Shown here piece after piece: positions 34,610 through 42,577 of a DNA stretch of 64,000 nt. The translations under genes and the position numbers were made by a program. Source of the stretch: Iamia sp. SCSIO 61187. GTDB lineage: Bacteria > Actinomycetota > Acidimicrobiia > Acidimicrobiales > Iamiaceae. Below the pieces are notes generated by a model. The model saw only the letters and a list, made by a program, of their open reading frames with translations, was not told where the DNA came from and did not search any database. The stretch's first letter is position 1. Each line of letters opens with the position of its first letter. The stretch covers positions 4,468,001-4,532,000 of the forward strand of contig NZ_CP050948.1 in NCBI RefSeq assembly GCF_019443745.1, written 5' to 3'.

Positions 34610-35314
34610 TCAGACTTCCTCGACGACCTTGATGCGGTTGGGGTCGATCTTGATGCCGGGGCCCATGGTGGAGGCGACGCCGACCTTGCGGAGGTACCGG
34701 CCCTTCGACGAGGCCGGCTTGGCCCGGTGGAGCTCGTCGATGACGGCCCGCAGGTTGGCGACCAGGTCGGCGCTGGCGAAGGACGCCTTGCCCACCGGGA
34801 CGTGGACGTTGCCGTAGCGGTCGGTGCGGTACTCGACCTTGCCGCCCTTGAAGTCGGCGACGGCCTTGCCCACGTCGGTGGTCACGGTGCCGGTCTTGGG
34901 GTTGGGCATGAGCCCGCGGGGGCCGAGCACGCGGCCCAGGCGCCCGACGGTCGGCATCATGTCCGGGGTGGCGATGGCCAGGTCGAAGTCGAGCATGCCC
35001 CCCTCGACCTGGGCGGCCAGGTCGTCGCTGCCCACGATGTCGGCGCCGGCGGCGCGGGCCTCGTCGGCGGCGTCGCCGGCGGCGAAGACGGCGATGCGCA
35101 CGTCCTTGCCGGTGCCCGACGGCAGGGCCACGGTGCCCCGGACCATCTGGTCGGCCTTGCGGGGGTCGACGCCGAGGCGGACGCCCAGCTCGATGGTCTC
35201 GTCGAAGCCGGCCGTCGCCAGCGTCTTCACCAGCTCCACGGCCTCGTCGGCCGAGTGCAGGTTCTCGCGGTCGTACCGCTTGGTCGCGTCGGTGTAGCGC
35301 TTGCCCTTCGCCAT
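34610..35314 (-). CDS. rplA: 50S ribosomal protein L1
   Basis: 234 residues, the normal length. It starts [19 protein letters not shown]; the rRNA-binding block is [20 protein letters not shown] at about residues 125-144. L1 forms the mobile stalk near the E site and can repress its own mRNA. It follows rplK in the usual order. Confidence 0.98.
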   Translation of the reverse strand: MAKGKRYTDATKRYDRENLHSADEAVELVKTLATAGFDETIELGVRLGVDPRKADQMVRGTVALPSGTGKDVRIAVFAAGDAADEARAAGADIVGSDDLAAQVEGGMLDFDLAIATPDMMPTVGRLGRVLGPRGLMPNPKTGTVTTDVGKAVADFKGGKVEYRTDRYGNVHVPVGKASFASADLVANLRAVIDELHRAKPASSKGRYLRKVGVASTMGPGIKIDPNRIKVVEEV

Positions 35315-35423
35315 GGTGGTGGCTCCCTCGTGTCGATGGCCCGGGGCGAGGTCCTCCCCGGTGCCTGGGTTGTACCGGTCCGCCGGACGGCGGGACGGCT
35401 GCGGCCCGGGGGCCGGCGGAAGA

Positions 35424-35849
35424 TCAGACGACCTGGAGGCCCATGGAGCGGGCCGTGCCCTCGACCTGCTTGATGGCGGCGTCGATGTCGTTGGCGTTGA
35501 GGTCGGGCAGCTTGGTCTCGGCGATGGAGCGGACCTGGTCGGCGGTGACCGAGCCGGCGCCCTCCTTGCCGGGGTTCTGCGAGCCCTTGGTGATGCCGGC
35601 GGCCTCGCGGAGGAGGACGGGCGTCGGCGGGGTCTTGGTGATGAAGGTGAAGGTGCGGTCCTCGAAGACCGTGATCTCCACGGGCACGATGGTGCCCCGC
35701 TGGGACTCGGTCTGGGCGTTGTACGCCTTGCAGAAGTCCATGATGGCCACGCCGTGCGGGCCCAGGGCGGTGCCCACGGGCGGGGCCGGGTTGGCCTGGC
35801 CGGCGGGGATCTGGATCTTGACGACGGCCAGGACCTTCTTCTTGGCCAC
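35424..35849 (-). CDS. rplK: 50S ribosomal protein L11
   Basis: 141 residues. [20 protein letters not shown] is the hallmark N-terminal motif, and the C-terminal rRNA-binding part ends [14 protein letters not shown] start at GTG 35849, where the sequence begins [13 protein letters not shown] and an AAGGAAG lies about ten bases upstream; GTG 35858 would be only one base from that site. L11 with 23S rRNA forms the GTPase-associated centre. Confidence 0.97.
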   Translation of the reverse strand: MAKKKVLAVVKIQIPAGQANPAPPVGTALGPHGVAIMDFCKAYNAQTESQRGTIVPVEITVFEDRTFTFITKTPPTPVLLREAAGITKGSQNPGKEGAGSVTADQVRSIAETKLPDLNANDIDAAIKQVEGTARSMGLQVV

Positions 35850-35953
35850 GACGGGCACTTCCTTCTTCTGCGAAACGGGCCCCGAGCGTCAGCGCGAGGG
35901 GGACGGACCAGCGTACGGGGATCGGGGCGGCGAGCGCCAGATGGCCCAGATGC

Positions 35954-36811
35954 TCAGAACTTGGCGACCTGCGAGAAGTCGAGCTCGACGGGGGTCTCGC
36001 GGCCGAAGATGTCGACCAGGACCTTGACCTTGAGCTGGTCCTCGTTGATCTCGACGATCTCGCCGGAGAAGTTGGCGAACGGGCCTTCCTTGACCCGGAC
36101 GGTCTCGCCCAGCTCGTGCTCGAGGCGGGCCCGGCCCTTCTTGGTCGGGAGCTCCTCGGTGTCGTCCTTGACGGCGAGGAAGGTCTCGACGTCGCGGCGG
36201 GGCAGCGGCGAGGGCTTGTTGCCGGCGCCGACGAACCCGGTGACGCCGGGGGTGTTGCGGATGACGTACCAGGAGTCGTCGTCGAGGAAGCAGCGCACCA
36301 GCAGGTAGCCGGGGAACATCTTCTTCTGGACGACCTGCTTCTTGCCGCCGCGGATCTCGACGACGTCCTCCATGGGGATGACGACCTCGTGGATCCGTCC
36401 CTCCATGTTCATCGACGAGGTGCGGGCCTCGAGGTTCTGCTTGACCTTCTTCTCGTAGCCCGACTGGGTGTGGACCACGAACCAGCGGCCGGGCCGGTCG
36501 TAGGGGCTCTCGACGGGGGCGGCGGCCTCCTCCTCGACGAGCGCCTCGGCATCGACGACCTCGGGAGCGACGACCTCGCCGGTCTCGGGGTCGACGCCGG
36601 CCGGGGCGGCCTCGCCCGTCTCGGGGTCGGTCGCCGGGAGGGCGACCACGTCGGCGGCGGTCACGTCCTCGCCGGGCTCGGTCGCCGGGGCGTCGGCCTC
36701 GCCGGCGTCGGGGGTGATGGTGCCCGGCGTGGCGGCGTCGGTCGGCGACGGCGGGGCGTCGGTCTCGGCCGCGTCGGGCGCGTCAGCGGGCTCTGGTTCG
36801 AGGAAGGTCAT
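35954..36811 (-). CDS. nusG: transcription termination/antitermination protein NusG
   Basis: 285 residues. The first 105 residues are an acidic, proline/alanine-rich extension, common in actinobacterial NusG. Then comes the NGN domain (RWFVVHTQSGYEKKVKQNLE, KKMFPGYLLVRCFLDDDSWY, RNTPGVTGFVGAG) and a C-terminal KOW domain (GETVRVKEGPFANFSGEIVE). NusG binds polymerase and links it to Rho and to the ribosome. It follows secE with 22 bases between them. Confidence 0.97.
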   Translation of the reverse strand: MTFLEPEPADAPDAAETDAPPSPTDAATPGTITPDAGEADAPATEPGEDVTAADVVALPATDPETGEAAPAGVDPETGEVVAPEVVDAEALVEEEAAAPVESPYDRPGRWFVVHTQSGYEKKVKQNLEARTSSMNMEGRIHEVVIPMEDVVEIRGGKKQVVQKKMFPGYLLVRCFLDDDSWYVIRNTPGVTGFVGAGNKPSPLPRRDVETFLAVKDDTEELPTKKGRARLEHELGETVRVKEGPFANFSGEIVEINEDQLKVKVLVDIFGRETPVELDFSQVAKF

Positions 36812-36833
36812 GAATCGATCTTGGGAGAGGGGG

Positions 36834-37133
36834 TCACGCGTCGTAGATCCACAGGACGGCCTTGGCCAGTCCGAAGTCGACACCCGCGATCAGCGCGGTG
36901 AGGACCACGATGGTGATGAAGACGATGATGGAGTAGTTGGTCGTCTCGGCCCGGGTGGGCCAGTTGACCTTGCGCATCTCGGCGCGGACCTCGCGCACGA
37001 ACTGGCGCGGCTTGGTGCGCTGCTCCTTGGGGCGCGGGGCGGAGGGGGCGCGGCGCTGGGCCTTGGGCTGGCCCTCGCTGTCGAGCGCGCCCTGCTTCTG
37101 CAGGAGGCGCTTCTGTTCACGGTTCATCGCCAT
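36834..37133 (-). CDS. secE: preprotein translocase subunit SecE
   Basis: 99 residues. A basic N-terminal region leads to the SecE core FVREVRAEMRKVNWPTRAET, then one transmembrane helix (SIIVFITIVVLTALIAGVDF). Single-helix SecE is normal in actinobacteria. It is part of the SecYEG channel. Starts at 37133 or 37142 are both possible. tRNA-Trp lies just upstream. Confidence 0.96.
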   Translation of the reverse strand: MAMNREQKRLLQKQGALDSEGQPKAQRRAPSAPRPKEQRTKPRQFVREVRAEMRKVNWPTRAETTNYSIIVFITIVVLTALIAGVDFGLAKAVLWIYDA

Positions 37134-37165
37134 CGGTGGCACCTGACGAACGGGGATGGATGGAG

Positions 37166-37238
37166 CAGGGCAGGAGGGAGTCGAACCCCCAACCGCCGGT
37201 TTTGGAGACCGGTGCTCTGCCAGTTGAGCTACTGCCCT
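37166..37238 (-). tRNA. tRNA-Trp(CCA)
   Basis: Acceptor AGGGCAG pairs with CTGCCCT; anticodon arm CCGGT-CTCCAAA-ACCGG gives anticodon CCA. CCA at the 3' end is not encoded. It is just upstream of secE, as in many actinobacteria. Confidence 0.96.
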
Positions 37239-37329
37239 CGGCGTTCCGGCTCGCGGGAGCAGGGACCGGTCGAGACTAGCAAGGGGACCGTCGAGGTCCC
37301 ACTCGCCGAACCGGGCCGGTCGGCTGGGG

Positions 37330-37719
37330 TCAGCCGGCCAGCGGGAGACGGCGCGAGCGGGTGCGGGTCACGAGGACGACGGCCCCGGCCGCCCCGGCGG
37401 CGGCGGTCGCGGCGGCCAGGCCCCCGATGTAGGCGGCCCGGCGGCCGGTGAGGAGCGAGCGGATGGCGTGGCGCTCGCCGGCCTCCTCGATGTGGGCCAG
37501 CACCTCGGTCACCAGGCCGGGGGCGGGCTCGAGCACCTCCTCGCGCAGCGAGCGCAGGGCCCGCAGCACCCGGCGGTGCTGCACCAGGTCGGCCTGGCAG
37601 CGCAGGCACCCCTGGACGTGGCGCCGGGCGGCCCGGTCGAGGGAGCCGGTGTCGCCGCCCGAGGCGGCCAGCTGGTCGCCCAGCTCGGCGCAGGTGCTGG
37701 TGCTGGTGGCGGCGGTCAT
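37330..37719 (-). CDS. zinc-finger anti-sigma factor
   Basis: 129 residues with the H-x3-C-x2-C zinc motif RHVQGCLRCQADL (about residues 33-45) and one C-terminal membrane helix (AAYIGGLAAATAAAGAAGAV) with only a short basic tail after it. It is thus a short anti-sigma factor with no sensing domain outside the cell. Its ATG overlaps the stop of the sigma gene (ATGA). Confidence 0.85.
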   Translation of the reverse strand: MTAATSTSTCAELGDQLAASGGDTGSLDRAARRHVQGCLRCQADLVQHRRVLRALRSLREEVLEPAPGLVTEVLAHIEEAGERHAIRSLLTGRRAAYIGGLAAATAAAGAAGAVVLVTRTRSRRLPLAG

Positions 37720-38417
37720 GGCAGGTCCTCCCCCGCATCGCCGTCCCCGGCGTCGTCGCGACCGGGGAACAGGTGGTCCTTCAGCTTCCGGCGGGCCCGG
37801 TGCAGCCGCACCTTGGCCGCCGACTCCGAGATCCCCAGCTCGGCGGCGATGGCCTCGTGGGGCAGGTCGTAGACGTCGCGCAGCACGACGACGGCCCGCA
37901 GCTTCGGGGGGAGCTCGTCGAGGGCCAGCACCAGGCGGCCCCGCAGGTCCGAGGCGTCGGCCTGGGCCGCGGGGTCGAGGTCGGGGCGGGTGTCGACCAC
38001 GACCATGTCGTCGACCAGCTCGTCGTGGCGGTGCCGGCGGCGCTTGCCCACGTAGGTGGAGGCGCAGTTCGCCGTGATGCGGTACATCCAGGTCGTGAAG
38101 CGGGCCTCGCCCCGGAACCGCCCGATCGACCGGTAGGCGCGCAGGTACGCCTCCTGGACGACGTCGCGGGCATCGTCGTCGCTGCCGGTGATCCGCCGGG
38201 CCAGCGTGTAGGTCTCGGCGTGGGTGGCGCTCACGAGCTCCTCGAAGGCCTTGTCGTCGCCGGCCTGGGCCCGGGCCACGAGGGCGGCCATCGCGTCCGG
38301 GTCGGAGCGAGGGTCGCGGTCGGGGCCGAGCCGCGGGACGGCGGCGGCGGACAGCATCGAGGGGTCGGACCCTCCCAGGGGGAGGCTGGTTACTCCCTCC
38401 TCCGGCGTGTCCGTCAT
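37716..38417 (-). CDS. ECF RNA polymerase sigma factor
   Basis: 233 residues. Region 2: AFEELVSATHAETYTLARRI, DDARDVVQEAYLRAYRSIGR, and FTTWMYRITANCA for -10 recognition. Region 4: LPPKLRAVVVLRDVYDLPHE then LGISESAAKVRLHRARRKLK. A 40-residue N-terminal extension is present. This is a typical RpoE-like ECF factor and is paired with the following anti-sigma gene. It is unusual that the pair sits between rpmG and tRNA-Trp in the translation cluster, where mycobacteria have hadABC. Confidence 0.93.
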   Translation of the reverse strand: MTDTPEEGVTSLPLGGSDPSMLSAAAVPRLGPDRDPRSDPDAMAALVARAQAGDDKAFEELVSATHAETYTLARRITGSDDDARDVVQEAYLRAYRSIGRFRGEARFTTWMYRITANCASTYVGKRRRHRHDELVDDMVVVDTRPDLDPAAQADASDLRGRLVLALDELPPKLRAVVVLRDVYDLPHEAIAAELGISESAAKVRLHRARRKLKDHLFPGRDDAGDGDAGEDLP

Positions 38418-38439
38418 GGGTGGCCTCCCGGCCGGTGCG

Positions 38440-38604
38440 CTACCTGGTCTCCTTGTGGACGGTGTGCGACCGCTCCCACTGGCAGTACTTCTTCATCTCG
38501 ATGCGCTCGCGGTCGTTGACCTTGTTCTTGGTCGTGATGTAGTTGCGGCGCTTGCACGACGTGCACTCGAGGGTGACGCCGATCCGCTTGTCGTTCCTGG
38601 CCAT
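38440..38604 (-). CDS. rpmG: 50S ribosomal protein L33
   Basis: 54 residues, beginning [20 protein letters not shown] and ending SHTVHKETR. The zinc-binding form is present in part: C-x2-C at residues 14-17, then a single cysteine in KKYCQWE, so the second pair of zinc cysteines is incomplete (a C- type tendency). It lies 18 bases after tuf and before the ECF pair. Confidence 0.96.
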   Translation of the reverse strand: MARNDKRIGVTLECTSCKRRNYITTKNKVNDRERIEMKKYCQWERSHTVHKETR

Positions 38605-38622
38605 GGCCTGTCTCTCGGTTCT

Positions 38623-39810
38623 CTACTTGGTGATCTTGGTGACGCGGCCGGAGCCGACGGTGCGTCCACCCTCGCGGATGGCGAAGCGGAGGCCCTCTTC
38701 CATGGCGATGGGGTGGATGAGCTCGACGCTCATGGAGGTGTTGTCGCCGGGCATGGCCATCTCGGTCCCCTCCGGCAAGGTGATGGTGCCGGTGATGTCG
38801 GTGGTCCGGAAGAAGAACTGGGGCCGGTAGTTGTTGAAGAACGGCTTGTGCCGGCCGCCCTCGTCCTTGGTCAGCACGTACACCTCGCCCTCGAAGTCCG
38901 AGTGCGGCGTGATGCTGCCCGGCTTGGCCAGCACCTGACCCCGCTCGACGTCTTCCTTCTTCGTGCCCCGCAACAGAGCGCCGATGTTGTCACCGGCCTG
39001 GCCCTGGTCGAGGAGCTTGCGGAACATCTCCACCCCGGTGCAGGTCGTCTTCTGGGTGTCACGGATCCCGACGATCTCGATCTCGTCACCGGTGTGGATC
39101 GCCCCCTGCTCGACCTTGCCGGTCACCACCGTCCCACGCCCGGTGATCGAGAACACATCCTCGATCGGCATCAAGAACGGCTTGTCGATGTCACGGGTCG
39201 GCTCGGGCACGAAGCTGTCGACCGCGTCCATCAGCTCCATCACCTGAGCAGCCGCATCAGCATCGCCCTCGAGGGCCTTGAGCGCCGAGACCCGGACCAC
39301 CGGGGTGTCATCACCGGGGAACTCGTACTCGGTCAACAGCTCACGGACCTCCATGTCGACGAGCTCCAACAGCTCCTCGTCATCGACCATGTCGACCTTG
39401 TTCAACGCCACCACGATCGAGGGCACACCGACCTGACGGGCCAACAGCACGTGCTCCCGGGTCTGGGGCATCGGACCATCGGTCGCCGCCACCACCAAGA
39501 TCGCCCCGTCGACCTGAGCCGCACCGGTGATCATGTTCTTGATGTAGTCAGCGTGACCCGGCATGTCGACATGGGCGTAGTGACGGTTCGCCGTCTCGTA
39601 CTCCACATGCGAGATGTTGATCGTGATCCCCCGCTGACGCTCCTCAGGAGCCTTGTCGATCATGTCGAACGGGGTGAAGGCCGTGGTCGGGTCGGCCTCG
39701 TGCAACGTCTTGGTGATCGCCGCAGTGAGGGTGGTCTTGCCGTGGTCGATGTGACCCATCGTCCCGATGTTCAGGTGCGGCTTGGACCGGTCGAACTTCT
39801 CCTTGGCCAT
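38623..39810 (-). CDS. tuf: elongation factor Tu
   Basis: 395 residues. G1 GHIDHGKTT (an isoleucine in the common GHVDHGKTT), switch I region [18 protein letters not shown]3 [20 protein letters not shown] (methionine in place of the usual cysteine-proline pair), G4 NKVDMVDD and G5 VSALKALEG. It carries aminoacyl-tRNA to the ribosome. It lies directly before rpmG, not in a str operon; a second tuf may exist elsewhere. Strong GAGGAGG upstream. Confidence 0.98.
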   Translation of the reverse strand: MAKEKFDRSKPHLNIGTMGHIDHGKTTLTAAITKTLHEADPTTAFTPFDMIDKAPEERQRGITINISHVEYETANRHYAHVDMPGHADYIKNMITGAAQVDGAILVVAATDGPMPQTREHVLLARQVGVPSIVVALNKVDMVDDEELLELVDMEVRELLTEYEFPGDDTPVVRVSALKALEGDADAAAQVMELMDAVDSFVPEPTRDIDKPFLMPIEDVFSITGRGTVVTGKVEQGAIHTGDEIEIVGIRDTQKTTCTGVEMFRKLLDQGQAGDNIGALLRGTKKEDVERGQVLAKPGSITPHSDFEGEVYVLTKDEGGRHKPFFNNYRPQFFFRTTDITGTITLPEGTEMAMPGDNTSMSVELIHPIAMEEGLRFAIREGGRTVGSGRVTKITK

Positions 39811-39885
39811 GCTGACGTGCCTCCTCGGCGCGAGACGGGCCGGGCGGAGTGCCCGGCGGCGGGGTGGTGAGATCGGTTGCGTGGT

Positions 39886-39962
39886 TGGTAGCGACGGTCG
39901 GGTTCGAACCGACGACCTCTCGATTATGAGCCGAGCGCTCTCACCAGCTGAGCTACGTCGCC
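39886..39962 (-). tRNA. tRNA-Met(CAT), elongator type
   Basis: Acceptor GGCGACG pairs with CGTCGCT (one G-T pair), anticodon loop CTCATAA, anticodon CAT, encoded CCA at 39886-39888. The first pair is G-T, not the C-A mismatch of initiators. A lysidine-type tRNA-Ile cannot be ruled out, but the thrT-metT order supports Met. Confidence 0.92.
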
Positions 39963-40000
39963 GCATCGGTCGATCGCCGGCCCGGGACCGACGACCTACG

Positions 40001-40073
40001 AGCCTCCTGTGGGAATCGAACCCACGACCTTTTCCTTACCATGGAAACGCTCTGCCGACTGAGCTAAGGAGGC
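40001..40073 (-). tRNA. tRNA-Thr(GGT)
   Basis: Acceptor GCCTCCT pairs with AGGAGGC; anticodon arm TTTCC-ATGGTAA-GGAAA gives GGT. CCA is not encoded. First gene of the tRNA-Thr/tRNA-Met/tuf/rpmG cluster. Confidence 0.95.
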
Positions 40074-40110
40074 GTGGCGGACCCGGGCGCGCCGGGATGG
40101 CCGGGGGTGC

Positions 40111-40141
40111 ATCCTAGGCGCGGCCACGGGCACCTCCCCAA
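40111..40141 (-). promoter_or_regulatory. promoter of the tRNA-Thr/tRNA-Met/tuf cluster
   Basis: On the minus strand TTGGGG (40141-40136) and TAGGAT (40116-40111), 19-base spacer, about 37 bases before tRNA-Thr. Confidence 0.5.
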
Positions 40142-40317
40142 CCTGAACCCGGCTCACCGAGGCCGCCGCCGGACACACCAGAGCCACCCGACACCGGAGG
40201 CAACACCATGAACGAACGTGCTGGAGCGCAGCCCCGCGTCGTCGACCGAGCGCCCTCCGTGACATGGGCCGGGGCGCTCAAGTCGCAGGTGGGGGTGCCG
40301 ACAGGCGCAAGGTGCGC

Positions 40318-41616
40318 ATGAGCAGGATGGTGATCGAGGCGGGACGCCACACGATCGCCCTCGACCTCCACCCCAAGCTGACCGTCATCACCGGCCTTGG
40401 CGACCTCGAGCGCGAGAGCCTGGCCGGCGAGCTCCTGGGCGCCCTCGGTCCCAGCCGACCGGGAGTCCACGTCGAGCTCACCACCGACGACGGGCGCCAC
40501 CTCGCCGTCTTCCGCCCGACCAACGGTCGGGCCCGGCTCGTCGACGTCGACCAGTCCCGCGACATCACCCCCCGCGACGTCGACGGAGGCGTCGACCTCT
40601 ACTCGCACCACGGCATCGACATGACCGGCGCCCGTCGGGCCCTGAAGGTCACCCGGGCCGACCTCACCACCCAGGCCCAGGGCGACGTCGTCGTGCACCG
40701 GCTGGCCGAGGTCGACCAGACCGCCCTGTGGGCCGCCGCCGCCCGGGTGCGCGTCACCGACGAGGCCCTCCAGGCCGAGTCGGTCGCCGCCGGCACCGCC
40801 CCCGAGGACGCCGAGATCATCGATCGCATCGAGCGCCGTCACGCCCAGCTCGAGACCGCCCTCGAGGCCCTCAACCGGACCAACCGCCTGGCGCGCGTCG
40901 TCACCGCCGCCGGCGTGGTCGGCTGCGTGCTGGCGGCCCTGGTCCAGCCCGTGCTCGCCCTGCCCCTGCTCGCCATCACCGGCCTGGCCCTCGGCGCCGC
41001 CTTCGTCTACCGGGCTCGCGCCGCCCGGGCCGAGCGGGCCGAGCGCGAGGCGCTCGACGCCGCCGGGGCCGAGTCCTACCTCGGGTTCCACGTCGCCCGC
41101 ATCGACGGCCTGGTCTCGGGCGACCAGGCCCGCCGCCGCCTCCTCGCCGCTGCCGCCGACCACCGCCTGGCCGCGGCCCGGTGGTTCGAGGTCGCCGGCG
41201 ACGTCAGCGTCGACTGGGCCATGGAGCACCACACCGAGATCGCCGTGGCCGCCCGCCTCCGCGCCGACGTCCGCAACCTGGGCGTCATGTCGTCGAGCGC
41301 CCCGGGCGACGAGGACGAGATGGCCGCCGACCTGGCCCACGCCCTCCTCGGCCGCATGGCCCGGGCCCGCAGCCTCGGGGACCTGGGCGAGACCTTCCCC
41401 CTCGTGATCGACGAGCCCTTCGTCGACCTCGACCCCGGCCTGAAGCCGTCGCTGCTCGAGCTGATGTCCCGCTCGGCCGGCAACCCCCAGGTCGTGCTGC
41501 TCACCGCCGACGAGGAGGTCGCCTCCTGGGCCCGCCTCGAGGCCCTGACCGGCGAGCTCTCGGTGCTCGAGCCGACCCCCGACTCCCAGCCGGTCGCGGC
41601 CAGCGGGGTGGCGTAG
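40318..41616 (+). CDS. SMC/RecF-like ATPase relative with membrane hairpin and no Walker A
   Basis: 432 residues. The beginning looks like an ABC-ATPase of the SMC/SbcC/RecF kind (ALDLHPKLTVITGLGDLERE), but the P-loop is GLGDLERES in place of GxxGxGK[ST], so nucleotide binding by a normal Walker A is not possible. The middle has a coiled-coil-like stretch with two hydrophobic helices (about residues 190-240: VVTAAGVVGCVLAALVQPVL and the next 25). The end keeps a Walker B/D-loop-like block, FPLVIDEPFVDLDPGLKPSL, and the H-loop-like VVLLTADEEV. It could be a membrane-tethered regulator or a decayed ATPase. It is monocistronic; I know no named family. Confidence 0.7.
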   Translation: MSRMVIEAGRHTIALDLHPKLTVITGLGDLERESLAGELLGALGPSRPGVHVELTTDDGRHLAVFRPTNGRARLVDVDQSRDITPRDVDGGVDLYSHHGIDMTGARRALKVTRADLTTQAQGDVVVHRLAEVDQTALWAAAARVRVTDEALQAESVAAGTAPEDAEIIDRIERRHAQLETALEALNRTNRLARVVTAAGVVGCVLAALVQPVLALPLLAITGLALGAAFVYRARAARAERAEREALDAAGAESYLGFHVARIDGLVSGDQARRRLLAAAADHRLAAARWFEVAGDVSVDWAMEHHTEIAVAARLRADVRNLGVMSSSAPGDEDEMAADLAHALLGRMARARSLGDLGETFPLVIDEPFVDLDPGLKPSLLELMSRSAGNPQVVLLTADEEVASWARLEALTGELSVLEPTPDSQPVAASGVA

Positions 41617-41657
41617 CCCCCACGCGGAACCGGGCGTGACCAGCGCCTCCCGGTCCG

Positions 41658-41672
41658 TATCCTCGGCCGATG
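41658..41672 (+). promoter_or_regulatory. leaderless-type promoter
   Basis: TATCCT at 41658-41663, six bases, then ATG 41670; GTGACC at 41636-41641 is a candidate -35 with a 16-base spacer. No Shine-Dalgarno sequence. Confidence 0.6.
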
Positions 41673-42155
41673 GACGTGCGGCTGGCGACGATCGAGGACG
41701 GCGAGGGGATCAGGGCCATCTACAACCGCGAGGTGCTCGAGGGGACGGCCACGTTCGACCTGCGCCCCCGCAGCGCCGAGGACCAGCGCCGTTGGCTGAC
41801 CGATCGGTCGGGCGCCCACGCCGTCATCGTCGCGGTCGAGGGGGACGAGGTCCTGGGCTTCGGGTCCCTGTCGGCCTACCGTTCCCGTCCCGCCTACGCG
41901 ACCACGGTCGAGGACTCCGTCTACGTCGCGCCCCAGCACCAGGGCGCCGGTGTCGGCCGGGCGCTGCTCGAGGCCCTGGTCGAGGCGGCCGAGCTCCGGG
42001 GCTTCCACACCGTCATCGGTCGCATCGCCGGCGGCAACGAGGGCTCGATCGCCCTGCACCAGCGGTGCGGGTTCGAGGTCGTCGGGGTCGAGCGCGAGGT
42101 CGGCCGCAAGTTCCGGCGCTGGCTCGACGTCACCGTGGTGCAACGAGTTCTCTGA
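41670..42155 (+). CDS. GNAT acetyltransferase, phosphinothricin/methionine-sulfoximine type
   Basis: 161 residues. The N-terminal IRAIYNREVLEGTATFDLRP, then SAEDQRRWLTDR, the acetyl-CoA loop PQHQGAGVGRALLEALVEAA and IGRIAGGNEGSIALHQRCGF are those of the PAT/MddA group, which N-acetylates phosphinothricin, methionine sulfoximine or related amino acids. The true substrate in the cell is not known. Leaderless start behind TATCCT. Confidence 0.88.
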   Translation: MDVRLATIEDGEGIRAIYNREVLEGTATFDLRPRSAEDQRRWLTDRSGAHAVIVAVEGDEVLGFGSLSAYRSRPAYATTVEDSVYVAPQHQGAGVGRALLEALVEAAELRGFHTVIGRIAGGNEGSIALHQRCGFEVVGVEREVGRKFRRWLDVTVVQRVL

Positions 42156-42208
42156 GCGGGCGTCGCGCGGGTCACAGGGATCCGACGACCTCGCGGACCG
42201 GGTAGGCC

Positions 42209-42568
42209 TCAGCGGGGGACCTGGCCGCCGTCGGCGAGGATCTCGGCGGCGCGGCGGTTGGCCCGCACCTGGGCGGCGGCGGCGTCGTCCCAGGCGGCGC
42301 GGAGGCGGGCGATCTGGGCGGCGACGTCGGCGCCGGTGAGGACCGCCTCCTGCGTCGCCCGGTGCTCGTCGTAGGCCTGGCGGTGCCCACCGGCCCAGTC
42401 CACCAGGCGGGCCTGCCCGGATGAGCGGGCGTCGAGGTTGGCGGTGATGGCGGCGCGCAGGCCGTCGAGCCGCTGGCCCACGGCGTCGGCGGCGCCGAAG
42501 TCGAACTCCACGGGGCTGGCCCCGGACGCCACCGGCGGCCGGGGGGCGCACCCGTCTCTCCATCCCAT
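42209..42568 (-). CDS. WXG100-like small helical protein
   Basis: 119 residues, almost all helical. A W-x-G turn lies in the middle (VDWAGGHRQAYDEH, about residues 58-71), flanked by two long helices (DAVGQRLDGLRAAITANLDA and AAQIARLRAAWDDAAAAQVR), the pattern of WXG100/ESX-type proteins. The first 18 residues are Cys/Pro-rich and unlike the family. It starts nine bases after the stop of the hydrolase gene, with a strong GGAGG, and so is probably its partner. No ESX secretion genes are in the window. Confidence 0.6.
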   Translation of the reverse strand: MGWRDGCAPRPPVASGASPVEFDFGAADAVGQRLDGLRAAITANLDARSSGQARLVDWAGGHRQAYDEHRATQEAVLTGADVAAQIARLRAAWDDAAAAQVRANRRAAEILADGGQVPR

Positions 42569-42577
42569 GACGCCTCC

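Noticed and set aside
39886-39962. Initiator tRNA-fMet
   Set aside because: The first acceptor pair is G-T rather than the C-A mismatch of initiators, and the anticodon stem lacks three consecutive G-C pairs.
39996-40265. 89-residue minus-strand frame over tRNA-Thr
   Set aside because: Covers the tRNA gene and has no protein-like features.
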